Assembly (NCBI GenBank): GCA_029202525.1
Contig: CP119325.1
Span: 3,260,001-3,324,000 of the forward strand
Origin: Candidatus Pseudomonas phytovorans
GTDB taxonomy: Bacteria; Pseudomonadota; Gammaproteobacteria; Pseudomonadales; Pseudomonadaceae
Reading direction: 5' to 3'
Length of the DNA: 64,000 bases
Positions 42,237 to 50,336 of the stretch are shown piece by piece. The notes below the pieces were generated by a model. It saw nothing but the letters and a program-made list of their open reading frames with translations. It did no database searches and was not told the origin of the DNA. Position 1 is the stretch's first letter; each line of letters begins with the position of its first letter. A program made the position numbers and the translations under genes.

Positions 42237-43389
42237 ATTTGCCAGCCGCACGCTGCTGGCGCGGCTGATCGGCTTTGCCACGGTCAGCCGCGACTCCAAC
42301 TTGGCCCTGATCGGCTTCATCCGCGATTATCTGGCCGATCTGGGGGTAGAGTGCGAGCTGTTCCATAACCCGGAGGGCACCAAGGCCAACCTGTTTGCCA
42401 CCATCGGTCCCAAGGATGTGGGTGGTGTAGTGCTGTCCGGGCATACCGATGTGGTGCCGGTGGACGGCCAGGCCTGGACGGTCGAGCCGTTTGCGCTCAG
42501 CGAACGCGATGGCCGCCTTTATGGGCGTGGCACAGCTGATATGAAAGGCTTCATCGCGTCGGTGCTGGCAGCTGTGCCCGCGTTCCTCGCCCAGCCGCTG
42601 CGCATGCCGGTGCACCTGGCGTTCTCCTACGACGAAGAGGTCGGTTGCCTGGGCGTGCGCTCGATGCTCGCGGCGCTGGAGCAGCGCCCGTACAAACCAA
42701 GGCTGTGCCTGATTGGCGAACCCACCGAACTGAAACCGGTGCTGGGGCACAAGGGCAAGCTGGCGATGCGCTGCCAGGTGCACGGTGCAGCTTGCCACTC
42801 GGCGTATGCACCGTATGGCGTGAATGCCATCGAGTACGCGGCGAAGCTGATCGGCAAGCTGGGCGATATCGGCGATGCCCTGGCCTTGCCGGAGCATCAT
42901 GACGAGCGCTTCGACCCGCCATTCTCCACGGTGCAGACCGGGGTGATCAAAGGGGGCAGGGCGTTGAACATCGTGCCGGCCGAGTGCGAGTTCGATTTCG
43001 AAGTGCGCGCCTTGCCGGGGTTTGAAGCACAGGCGGTGGCCGACCAGTTACAGACGTATGCTGAAGCGGAGTTGCTGCCGCGCATGCGCAAGGTCCACGC
43101 CGACAGTGACATTCGCCTGGAAGCGCTGAGTGCCTACCCTGGGCTGGCCACACCGGAGGACAGCGAAGCTGCGCGGCTGGTGGCGTTGCTCAGTGGCTCG
43201 GATGAATTCGGCACGGTGGCGTTTGGTACCGAAGGCGGGCTGTTCGACCAGGCGGGCATTCCGACCGTAGTGTGTGGACCTGGCAGCATGGACCAAGGCC
43301 ACAAGCCGGATGAATTTGTCAGTGTCGAACAGTTGCAGGGCTGTGATGCCATGCTGCTCAGGCTGGTGGATTACCTTAAGCAGGATTGA
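42229..43389 (+). CDS. M20-family N-acyl-amino-acid deacylase (acetylornithine deacetylase-like)
   Basis: This 386-residue zinc-dependent M20 hydrolase has metal ligands in SGHTDVVP (His72, Asp74 environment), the bridging aspartate GTADMKG (Asp104), the catalytic Glu136-Glu137 in YDEEVGC, and a C-terminal ligand in MDQGHKPDE. It is annotated ArgE-like by family, but Pseudomonas makes arginine with ArgJ, and this copy lies in a catabolic setting. Release of an amino acid from an N-acyl or N-carbamoyl form is therefore likely. The ATG is inside the DUF1028 gene end. Confidence 0.87.
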   Translation: MSEFASRTLLARLIGFATVSRDSNLALIGFIRDYLADLGVECELFHNPEGTKANLFATIGPKDVGGVVLSGHTDVVPVDGQAWTVEPFALSERDGRLYGRGTADMKGFIASVLAAVPAFLAQPLRMPVHLAFSYDEEVGCLGVRSMLAALEQRPYKPRLCLIGEPTELKPVLGHKGKLAMRCQVHGAACHSAYAPYGVNAIEYAAKLIGKLGDIGDALALPEHHDERFDPPFSTVQTGVIKGGRALNIVPAECEFDFEVRALPGFEAQAVADQLQTYAEAELLPRMRKVHADSDIRLEALSAYPGLATPEDSEAARLVALLSGSDEFGTVAFGTEGGLFDQAGIPTVVCGPGSMDQGHKPDEFVSVEQLQGCDAMLLRLVDYLKQD

Positions 43390-43396
43390 TCGGGTT

Positions 43397-43490
43397 GGCT
43401 TCTTCGCGGGCTTGCCCGCTCCCACAGGTACTGCGCGGTCCTTGAGACCAGTGGGATCCCTGTGGGAACGGGCGAGCCCGTGAAGAGGCC
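43397..43490. repeat. Paired REP palindrome
   Basis: GGCTTCTTCGCGGGCTTGCC and GGGCGAGCCCGTGAAGAGGCC face each other between the convergent M20 and permease genes. Confidence 0.8.
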
Positions 43491-43503
43491 ATCAGCGTGA
43501 ACA

Positions 43504-45006
43504 TCAGATTTCGATTGATCCAGTGACCAACCCATAAACGGCAATCACTGCCCCCAGCACCACCACCGCAAAAACCGCCCGCTCGAACCCGTTGAACACC
43601 TGCCGCTGCTGCTCCATCCGCGCCATGATGTACAGCACCGTCCCCGGCCCATAGATCACCGCCGACAGCAGCAGGTACTTCATCCCGCCCGCCCAAACCA
43701 TCAGCACCGCATAGGCGGTTGCAAGCAGGGCTACCAGCAGGTCCTTGCCGCGTTCGGCTGTGTCGTTTTCATAGGTCTCCCGGCGTACCGCCAGCTTCAG
43801 CGCATAAGCCGCCACCATCAGGTACGGGATCAAGGTCAACGAACTGGTCAGCTCCAGCGCCAGGGTAAAGGCATACTCGGTGAACCATGTCAGCAGCAGG
43901 AACAACTGCACGAACAAGGTGGTCAGCCATAGCGCCGCCGAGGGCACCTGTTGCGGGTTCTGCCGGGTAAGAAAGGCCGGCATGGCCTGGTCATGGGCGG
44001 CCGAATACAGCACTTCTGCCGCCAGCAGGGTCCATGAGAGGTAAGCCCCGAGTACCGAGATGATCAGGCCGATGCTGATGAAGATCGCCCCCCAGCGCCC
44101 GACAATCGACTCCAGTACCCCGGCCATGGATGGTTGACGCAGCCCGGCCAGCTCCGGGCGCAGCATCACGCCATAGCTGAGCAAGGTGATCAGCACCAGC
44201 AGGCACAGCACGCCGACAAAACCAAGCACCGTGGCGATGCCGACATCGCGGCGGTTGCGTGCATAGCGTGAATACACGCTGGCGCCTTCGATGCCCAGGA
44301 ACACGAACACGGTCACCAGCATGGTGCTGCGTACCTGCTCGAACAGCGATTCACCGGGTGGCAGCAACTCGGCGGCGGCATGCCCGACGCGGCCGTAGTC
44401 GTCGAGGTGTGCCAGGTCGACTACCGGGCCGATTGCAGCGGTGCCCCAGAAGTTCTGGTTGAACAGCTCGCTGTCGAAGGCGGCGATGATGACCACGATG
44501 AACACCAGAATCGGGATCATCTTCGCCACGGTGGCGATGCTGTTGATCACCGCCGCCTGTTGTACGCCGCGCAGTACCAGAAAGTGGAAGGCCCACAGCA
44601 GCACTGACGACACGGCAATGGCCGCTACTGTGTTGCCCTCGCCGAACACCGGGAAGAATGCGCCGAGTGTCGACTTGATCAGGATGAAATACGACACGTT
44701 GCCGATGCAGGTGCCGGCCCAGAAGCCGAAGGCCGAGGCAAAGCCCAGGTAGCTGCCAAAACCGGCGCTCGCGTAGGCGTAGATACCCGAGTCCAGGTCC
44801 GGGCGGCGGCGGGCGAGGGTCTGGAACACGAAAGCCAGCATCAGCATGCCAAGGCCGGCGATACACCATGCGATGATTGCACCGAGGCCACCGGTGGCGC
44901 GGCCGAATGTGGCGGGCAGGGAGAAGATGCCGGCGCCGACCATGGAGCCTACCACCAGGGCGGTGAGCGACCAGACGTTGAGTTTGCCTTCCGTTGCGCT
45001 GCTCAT
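43504..45006 (-). CDS. APA-family amino-acid permease/antiporter (ArcD/YjdE type)
   Basis: This 500-residue protein has 12-13 membrane segments. The first helix motif VGSMVGAGIFSLPATFGRATGGLG and the LDSGIYAYASAGFGSYLGF stretch are typical of the basic amino acid/polyamine antiporter family. Members exchange arginine/ornithine, lysine/cadaverine and similar pairs. The ATG at 45006 has AAGGGAG 11 bases upstream. It ends next to the M20 deacylase gene, so it may import the N-acylated or basic amino-acid substrate of that cluster or export its product. Specificity cannot be read from sequence. Confidence 0.83.
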   Translation of the reverse strand: MSSATEGKLNVWSLTALVVGSMVGAGIFSLPATFGRATGGLGAIIAWCIAGLGMLMLAFVFQTLARRRPDLDSGIYAYASAGFGSYLGFASAFGFWAGTCIGNVSYFILIKSTLGAFFPVFGEGNTVAAIAVSSVLLWAFHFLVLRGVQQAAVINSIATVAKMIPILVFIVVIIAAFDSELFNQNFWGTAAIGPVVDLAHLDDYGRVGHAAAELLPPGESLFEQVRSTMLVTVFVFLGIEGASVYSRYARNRRDVGIATVLGFVGVLCLLVLITLLSYGVMLRPELAGLRQPSMAGVLESIVGRWGAIFISIGLIISVLGAYLSWTLLAAEVLYSAAHDQAMPAFLTRQNPQQVPSAALWLTTLFVQLFLLLTWFTEYAFTLALELTSSLTLIPYLMVAAYALKLAVRRETYENDTAERGKDLLVALLATAYAVLMVWAGGMKYLLLSAVIYGPGTVLYIMARMEQQRQVFNGFERAVFAVVVLGAVIAVYGLVTGSIEI

Positions 45007-45091
45007 TGGCTTTGCGCTCCCTTGCAGTGAAGGGTTGAGTAAAGACCGGGGAAAGGGGGTGTGCCAGTTGCAGCGTTCTTTCAATGGCGGC

Positions 45092-45153
45092 GCTCCCACA
45101 GGGACGGCGCAGTCCTTGAGTGCTGCACCGTCCCTGTGGGAGCGGGCGAGCCC
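45092..45153. repeat. Paired REP-like repeat before the permease gene
   Basis: CTCCCACAGGGACGG (from 45092) and CCGTCCCTGTGGGAG (from 45128) are inverted arms. The right arm continues with REP-type GCGGGCGAGCCCGC. Confidence 0.7.
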
Positions 45154-45159
45154 GCGAAT

Positions 45160-45176
45160 GGGCCGCAACGCGGCCC
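45160..45176 (-). terminator. Hairpin after the porin gene
   Basis: GGGCCGC-AAC-GCGGCCC is a 7-bp perfect stem 8 bases beyond the porin stop on the minus strand, without a T-tract. Confidence 0.5.
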
Positions 45177-45183
45177 CGGCAAT

Positions 45184-46452
45184 TTAGAAGGTAGCCTTGA
45201 CCTGCAGGCCAACCACCAGCGCGTTGTCGATGTCCTTCCCGGAGAACGCACCCGGCTCGATGATGTATTGCACATCCGGGCGCAGGTTCAGCCACGGCGT
45301 GGCCTGGTAGCCATAGCTCAGCTCGATCAACTGCTCGGCGCTGTCGATATCCGGGAACTGCTGGCCAGCGTTGAACGCGGCATCTTCCATTACATCGCGG
45401 CTACGCGGGTTGGGCACGGCACGGCCGTAACCCAGCGCCACGGTATCCTTCGGGCGGCCTTCAAACGGCTTGTACAGCACCACGCCGGTGCCATACCACT
45501 TGGTGAACGGCGAAGCGGCCTTGCTGGATGCCGAATACTGGCCAAAGGCGTGCAGGCTGCGGCCTGGCGAGCCTGGGTCGTTCCAGACGGCCTGGTCGAT
45601 CAGCAGGTAATGGCCGCCACGGCCGGATACTTCATCATCGCTGCCGATGCGTTTCACATCGGAGCTGTCGTAGTAGTAGCCCAGCTTGTACTCGCCCGGC
45701 AGTTCACCCTGCAGCTTGTACACCAGTTCCACCGGTACCACGGTACCAGTGGTGTGCTTTGGCCCCAGGTGCCAGGCGCGGCTGGAATTGCCGTTGCTCT
45801 CGGGGTCGACGTTGAACGCCGCCACGCGCAATTGCCAGGCAGGCGACAGGTCGTACTTCACCCGCACGCCCAGGTGGGCGTTGGGGTAGTTGGTCCAGCC
45901 GCTGCCACCGGACATGTTCAGCGGGTGGCCGCAGAAACCGGCGTTCATGAAGTTGCACAGGATGCCACTGTCCAGGCCACCCAGGTCGTTACCCATGGCC
46001 ATGTAGCCCAGCTTGACGTTGAGCGCCGGGGTGAACAGGGTGCGCTCGTAGCTCAGCTCGGTCAGGCGGGTGTACAGGCCACCGAAGTTTTCCTGGATGG
46101 GCAGGCGGTTGCCTACCAAGTCTTCCGAGGCGCTATTACCGCGGCGGTCGTTGATGGTCAGCTGGACCTTGCCACCGTTGTCCAGGCCGTACAGTTTCGA
46201 CAGGTCGAACTGCACACCCAGCTTGACGTTCTGCGAGTAACGCGCCGAGCGGTGCAGGCCGCCATGGGCGTTGTAGGCGGTTTCACCGCTGTAGTCGCCG
46301 GAGATCTTGACGCCGTCTTCTTCCAGCTGGTGGCGCAGGCCGCCCCAGTCACCGGTGAGGGTATTGCGGGTCAGCAGGTCGCCGTCGGCCAGGGCGGTGG
46401 TGCTGGCCAGGGCCAACAGCAGGGTAGGGGTGATGCGAATTACGGATGGCAT
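45184..46452 (-). CDS. OprB-type carbohydrate-selective porin
   Basis: This 422-residue outer-membrane protein has a signal peptide ending TALA, followed by DGDLLTRNTLTGDWGGLRHQLEEDGVKISGDYSGE, the hallmark start of OprB porins. The C-terminal strand ends in phenylalanine (VGLQVKATF), as needed for barrel assembly. It lies 108 bases after quiA on the same strand, separated by a REP pair. It probably lets quinate, shikimate or similar polyols reach the periplasmic face of the dehydrogenase. The start is MPSVIRIT, with only a weak GAG before it. Confidence 0.87.
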   Translation of the reverse strand: MPSVIRITPTLLLALASTTALADGDLLTRNTLTGDWGGLRHQLEEDGVKISGDYSGETAYNAHGGLHRSARYSQNVKLGVQFDLSKLYGLDNGGKVQLTINDRRGNSASEDLVGNRLPIQENFGGLYTRLTELSYERTLFTPALNVKLGYMAMGNDLGGLDSGILCNFMNAGFCGHPLNMSGGSGWTNYPNAHLGVRVKYDLSPAWQLRVAAFNVDPESNGNSSRAWHLGPKHTTGTVVPVELVYKLQGELPGEYKLGYYYDSSDVKRIGSDDEVSGRGGHYLLIDQAVWNDPGSPGRSLHAFGQYSASSKAASPFTKWYGTGVVLYKPFEGRPKDTVALGYGRAVPNPRSRDVMEDAAFNAGQQFPDIDSAEQLIELSYGYQATPWLNLRPDVQYIIEPGAFSGKDIDNALVVGLQVKATF

Positions 46453-46480
46453 TGCTCTGTCTCGAATTGTATTGGGGCCA

Positions 46481-46550
46481 TTCGCGGGAACGCCCGCTCC
46501 CACAACCGGCAGTGCGGTCCTGGTGGGAGCGGGCGTGTCCGCGAAGCAGG
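46481..46550. repeat. Paired REP palindrome between quiA and the porin gene
   Basis: TTCGCGGGAACGCCCGCTCC and GGAGCGGGCGTGTCCGCGAA are facing arms about 20 bases apart, within a same-strand gene pair. Confidence 0.75.
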
Positions 46551-46560
46551 CGACGCGGTC

Positions 46561-48978
46561 TTACGGCAGCGCGTAAGAAATCACGTAGTCGCCACGGTCA
46601 GTCGATTGGCGGGCGCCGCCAGCGGTAATGACTACGTACTGCTTGCCGGTCTTCGGCGAAACGTAGGTCATCGGGCCGCCCTGGCTGCCCACTGGCAGGC
46701 GGGCCTTCCAGATTTCGCTGCCGTTGCTGCTGTCGTAGGCGCGCAGGTAGAAGTCCTGGGTGCCGGCGATGAACACCAGGCCGCCTTGGGTCGACAGGGT
46801 GCCGCCCAGGGTTGGCAGGCCGATCTTGATCGGCAGGTGCATGCGGATACCTAGCGGGCCGGTGTCTTCAACGGTGCCCACCGGTACTTGCCAGGCGACC
46901 TGGCGGGTCTTCATGTCGATGGCGGTCAGGGTGCCGAACGGTGGTGCCTGGCACGGGATGCCGGCTACCGACAAGAAACGGTTCTTGTTCACCGCATACG
47001 GGGTGCCCTTGAGCGGTACTGCGCCCATGCCGGTGTTCAGCGCTTCGCCACCGGAAGATGCACCGCCTTTGTTCTGCGACGGAATCATCTGGATCCACAG
47101 GCCCAGGCGCATGTCGTTGACGAAGATGAAGCCATGGACCGGGTCGGTGGAAATGCTGCCCCAGTTCATGCCACCCAGCGAACCCGGGAAGCTCAGCGAC
47201 AGGTCGGTGCCCGGTGCGGTGTACAGGCCGTCGTAGCGCATTTTCTTGAAGTCGATGCGGCACAGCAGTTGGTCATACGGGGTGGCGCCCCACATGTCCG
47301 ACTCGGTCAGGGTTTGCGCGCCGATCTGCGGCATGCCCACCGACTTCGGCTGGGTTGGGGAGTACGGCTCGTTCGGGATGTTGCTTGGCTTGACCGGTAC
47401 TTCGTCGACCTGGGTCAGCGGCTTGCCGGTGGCGCGGTCGAGCACGTAGATCTGCCCGGCCTTGGTGCCGATCACCACCGCAGGTACCGACTGGCCGTCG
47501 TCCTTGGTGAAGTCGATCAGGCTTGGCTGCATCGGCAGGTCGAAGTCCCACAGGTCGTTGTGAACGGTCTGGTAAACCCACTTCTGGTTGCCGGTGGTGG
47601 CGTCCAGGGCCAGCACCGAAGCGCCGTAGGTGTGGTCCAGCTTGTTGCGTTCCACGCCGTAGATATCGGTGGACGACGAGCCCATTGGCAGGAACAGGGT
47701 GTTCATCGCCGGGTCGTAAGACATCGGTGCCCAGCTGTTCGGGGTGCTGCGCACGTAGGTGCTGTCACCCTGCGGTGCCTGGCGATCTTCCGGGTTGCCC
47801 GGGTCGAAGGCCCAGCGCATTTCACCGGTGATCACGTCGAAGCCACGGATCACGCCGCCTGGCATGTCGGTCTGGACGTTGTCGGCAACACGGCCGCCGA
47901 CCACCACGGTGGTACCGGCCATCAGCGGCGCGGAGGACAGCTGGTAGAAAGAGTCTGGCACATTGCCCAGGCCGGCCATCAGGTTGACCTGGCCGTTGGT
48001 GCCGAAGCCCTGGCAGAACTCGCCGTTGTCGGCGTCGACGGCAATCAGGCGGCCATCGATGGTGTTGGTCAGCAGGCGACGCTGGCAGTTGGCTCCTGCA
48101 GGCACGCTACCGCCAGCGATTGGCGAGCTGTTCGGCTGGGTCGGCTGGGCGATGGCGGCAGAGGCGTCGAAGTAGGCCATGCCACGGCAACGCTGCCAGA
48201 CCTTGGACTGGGCGTTGATTTCGTTCTTCCACAGCTCTTTGCCGGTGTCGGCATCAAGGGCGATCAGGTTGTTGTGCGGGGTGCAGATGAACACCTTGTT
48301 GCCGATCTGCAACGGGGTCAGCTGGTCCTCGGCACCGTTGCCGTCGCTGATGGCCACATCACCGGTGTGGTAGGTCCAGGCCACTTTCAGCTTGTTGACG
48401 TTGTCGCGGTTGATCTGGTCCAGCGCGGCGAAGCGGCTGCCACCTTCGGTGTTGCCGTAGTGGGCCCAGTCTTTCTGCTCTTTGCCGGCTTCGACCGGGG
48501 TCATGCCCGGGCCTTTGCCGGTTGGGGCGACGCTCGGGTGGGCAACGAACATGTTGCCGGCGGCGATCACCAGTGCCACGGCCATCACCCCGGCAACGCC
48601 GTAGGCACCACGGCCAGCGCTGGCGCCATTGGCACGGGCCAGCAGCGGGTAAACCAGCGCCACCACCATGCCGATCGCGGCAAACATGAACAGGCGTGAG
48701 AACAGCGGCCAGAATACCAGGCCAGTATCGATCAGCGCCCAGACTGCGGTACCGATCAGAAACGCCGCGTACAGCCAGGCGCCGGCCTTTTTGCGACGGG
48801 CGATGAGAATACCGGCGATGGCCATGGCCAGGCCGCCGATCAGGAAGTACAGGGAGCCGCCCAGGCCGGCCAGCTTGATGCCGCCAGCAGCCAGGAGGAG
48901 GCCGAGCAGGGCGATGATCACGCCCAGGCCAATCAGAATGATGTTTGTGGCGCCAGGAGCGCGCGGTGTTTCGTTCAT
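46561..48978 (-). CDS. quiA: PQQ-dependent quinate/shikimate dehydrogenase
   Basis: This 805-residue membrane dehydrogenase has five hydrophobic helices in residues 13-148. A periplasmic eight-bladed PQQ propeller follows, beginning WAHYGNTEGGSRFAALDQINRDNV, with repeated blade motifs such as ALDADTGKELWK and AVDADNGEF. The size and plan are shared with glucose dehydrogenase Gcd, but the neighbouring porin and the KT2440 gene order point to quinate/shikimate dehydrogenase. It oxidises quinate or shikimate to the 3-dehydro form in the periplasm and passes electrons to ubiquinone. The dehydratase that would follow is not in this window. The start ATG at 48978 has a weak GAGA. Confidence 0.85.
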   Translation of the reverse strand: MNETPRAPGATNIILIGLGVIIALLGLLLAAGGIKLAGLGGSLYFLIGGLAMAIAGILIARRKKAGAWLYAAFLIGTAVWALIDTGLVFWPLFSRLFMFAAIGMVVALVYPLLARANGASAGRGAYGVAGVMAVALVIAAGNMFVAHPSVAPTGKGPGMTPVEAGKEQKDWAHYGNTEGGSRFAALDQINRDNVNKLKVAWTYHTGDVAISDGNGAEDQLTPLQIGNKVFICTPHNNLIALDADTGKELWKNEINAQSKVWQRCRGMAYFDASAAIAQPTQPNSSPIAGGSVPAGANCQRRLLTNTIDGRLIAVDADNGEFCQGFGTNGQVNLMAGLGNVPDSFYQLSSAPLMAGTTVVVGGRVADNVQTDMPGGVIRGFDVITGEMRWAFDPGNPEDRQAPQGDSTYVRSTPNSWAPMSYDPAMNTLFLPMGSSSTDIYGVERNKLDHTYGASVLALDATTGNQKWVYQTVHNDLWDFDLPMQPSLIDFTKDDGQSVPAVVIGTKAGQIYVLDRATGKPLTQVDEVPVKPSNIPNEPYSPTQPKSVGMPQIGAQTLTESDMWGATPYDQLLCRIDFKKMRYDGLYTAPGTDLSLSFPGSLGGMNWGSISTDPVHGFIFVNDMRLGLWIQMIPSQNKGGASSGGEALNTGMGAVPLKGTPYAVNKNRFLSVAGIPCQAPPFGTLTAIDMKTRQVAWQVPVGTVEDTGPLGIRMHLPIKIGLPTLGGTLSTQGGLVFIAGTQDFYLRAYDSSNGSEIWKARLPVGSQGGPMTYVSPKTGKQYVVITAGGARQSTDRGDYVISYALP

Positions 48979-49325
48979 GCCAGGGATCTCAGCAGGTGGA
49001 ATGCGCGCAGTCTAAGCCCTTAGCTTGCTAATTAACAAGTTGGTACATAATTTTATGAGGCTGATTGTCGCAGGGCTGAACGTGCGATGGTGTGGCTAAA
49101 AGTCTAGATCAGGTATCGAAAAAAGCATTAAACGGCGTGTTCAGGTGGGGTATGCAATATGCGTTGATACTTTGGTCGAGTATGCACACGCACGCCGGTG
49201 CGGCTGAGCAGTTCAACGACACGTTCGGCGCCGGTGTCGTCGCAAGGGGGCAGGGCAGCCAGCGCGCTGCTTGACCCGCCCGGCTGTTTGTAAGAACTTT
49301 CCGAGATTTGGTGGGCGGACAGCAA
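48979..49325. other. 347-base divergent region between quiA and a LysR gene
   Basis: The part next to quiA is AT-rich and holds a palindrome (49024-49039). Between about 49128 and 49290 the minus strand reads with coding-like codon use (LPPCDDTGAERVVELLSR and on to a stop) but without a visible start or ribosome-binding site. It could be a gene remnant, and I do not call it a gene. Confidence 0.4.
49024..49039. promoter_or_regulatory. Palindrome upstream of quiA
   Basis: CTTGCTAA and TTAACAAG form a 16-bp dyad with one mismatched pair, 46-61 bases before the quiA start codon. It is overlapped by TTAGC-TT-GCTAA (49020-49031). This is a candidate operator, possibly for the divergent LysR-type protein. 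Confidence 0.45.
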
Positions 49326-50231
49326 ATGGACAAACTCCTGGCGATGAAGATGTTCGTGACCACTGTCGATGCCCAAGGCTTTTCCGCCGCTGCGCGCAGG
49401 CTTGGGCTGGCGACATCGTCGGTAACCCGCCTGGTCGATGCCCTGGAAACAGCGTTGGGTGCCACGTTGCTCAACCGCTCGACGCGCCAGGTCAGCCTGA
49501 CCGAAGCCGGCGCCCGTTACTATGAGCGCGCCCGGGGCATTTTCGAGGCGCTGGACGAAGCCGATGCCAGCGTTGCCGACCGCGGCGAGGAACCTGTCGG
49601 TGTCTTGCGGCTGTGCCTGCCGGTGGAGTTCGGCAGGCGGGTCATCGCTCCGTACCTGGGGCCCTTTCTGGCGCAGCACCCGGCACTGGAACTGGATATC
49701 GACCTCAGTGACCGGCTGGATGACCTGCTGGACGGGCGTTATGACCTGTCGATCCGCCTGGGCGACCCTTCGCCCAATGACGAACTGGTGTGCCGCCAAC
49801 TTGGCCGCTTCGAGCGTTGGTTGGTGGCCAGCCCGGCGTACCTGGCCGAGCGGGATACGTTGCAGCATCCTCGGCAGTTGCTGGAGCACGCCTGCCTGCG
49901 CTTTCGCTATGGGCAAAAAGCACGACCCTGGCGCCTGGTGCGTGGCCAGGACAGCCTGGAACTGGATGTAAGCGGGCCTTTGCGCAGCGCCAATGCCGAC
50001 ATGTTGCGTGAAACTGCACTCGCGGGCAGCGGCATTGCGCTGCTCGCCGACTGGCTGGTGCGCGAGGACGTGCTGGCCGGGCGCCTGCTTCGGGTGTTCC
50101 CCGACTGGCGAGCCAGCCCCGGCACGGCCAATGACAGCATTAACGCCTTGTACCTGCCCAACCACCGCGGTTCGCGGCGGGTGAATGCCTTTATAGACTT
50201 TTGCGAAAATTTGCTGAAGCACGGCGCTTAG
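49326..50231 (+). CDS. LysR-family regulator
   Basis: This 301-residue LTTR of the AaeR/DmlR-like branch has an HTH from MKMFVTTVDAQGFSAAARRLGLATSSVTRLVDALE and a C-terminal effector domain (VGVLRLCLPVEFGRRVIAPYLGPFLAQHPALELDIDLSDR). The start is ATG 49326, where GGCGGA precedes by about 8 bases. It is divergent from quiA and directly upstream, on the same strand, of an MFS transporter that has a perfect TTGCGCA-G-TGCGCAA dyad in front. The MFS gene is therefore the stronger target candidate. Confidence 0.85.
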   Translation: MDKLLAMKMFVTTVDAQGFSAAARRLGLATSSVTRLVDALETALGATLLNRSTRQVSLTEAGARYYERARGIFEALDEADASVADRGEEPVGVLRLCLPVEFGRRVIAPYLGPFLAQHPALELDIDLSDRLDDLLDGRYDLSIRLGDPSPNDELVCRQLGRFERWLVASPAYLAERDTLQHPRQLLEHACLRFRYGQKARPWRLVRGQDSLELDVSGPLRSANADMLRETALAGSGIALLADWLVREDVLAGRLLRVFPDWRASPGTANDSINALYLPNHRGSRRVNAFIDFCENLLKHGA

Positions 50232-50233
50232 CG

Positions 50234-50248
50234 TTGCGCAGTGCGCAA
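50234..50248. promoter_or_regulatory. LysR-type operator upstream of the MFS gene
   Basis: TTGCGCA-G-TGCGCAA is a perfect 15-bp palindrome that includes a T-N11-A core. A half-site ATTGCGC follows at 50254-50260. It begins 3 bases after the LysR gene stop and 88 bases before the MFS start. Confidence 0.55.
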
Positions 50249-50336
50249 AGCCGCATTGCGCCATCCCTGGATTCTCGCCAACGACGTGCATGGGTAAGGT
50301 AGCCGGCATAGACCACCCCTTGTCGAGGAACCCCGC

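Noticed and set aside
41232..42320. N-terminal extension of the monooxygenase frame
   Set aside because: It crosses the DUF1028 gene antisense. The FAD motif starts a few residues after the ATG at 41231, which has a good ribosome-binding site.
49128..49290. Minus-strand stretch reading LPPCDDTGAERVVELLSR with coding-like codons between quiA and a LysR gene
   Set aside because: No start codon with a ribosome-binding site and no family I recognise. It could be a remnant, but the evidence is too thin for a gene call.
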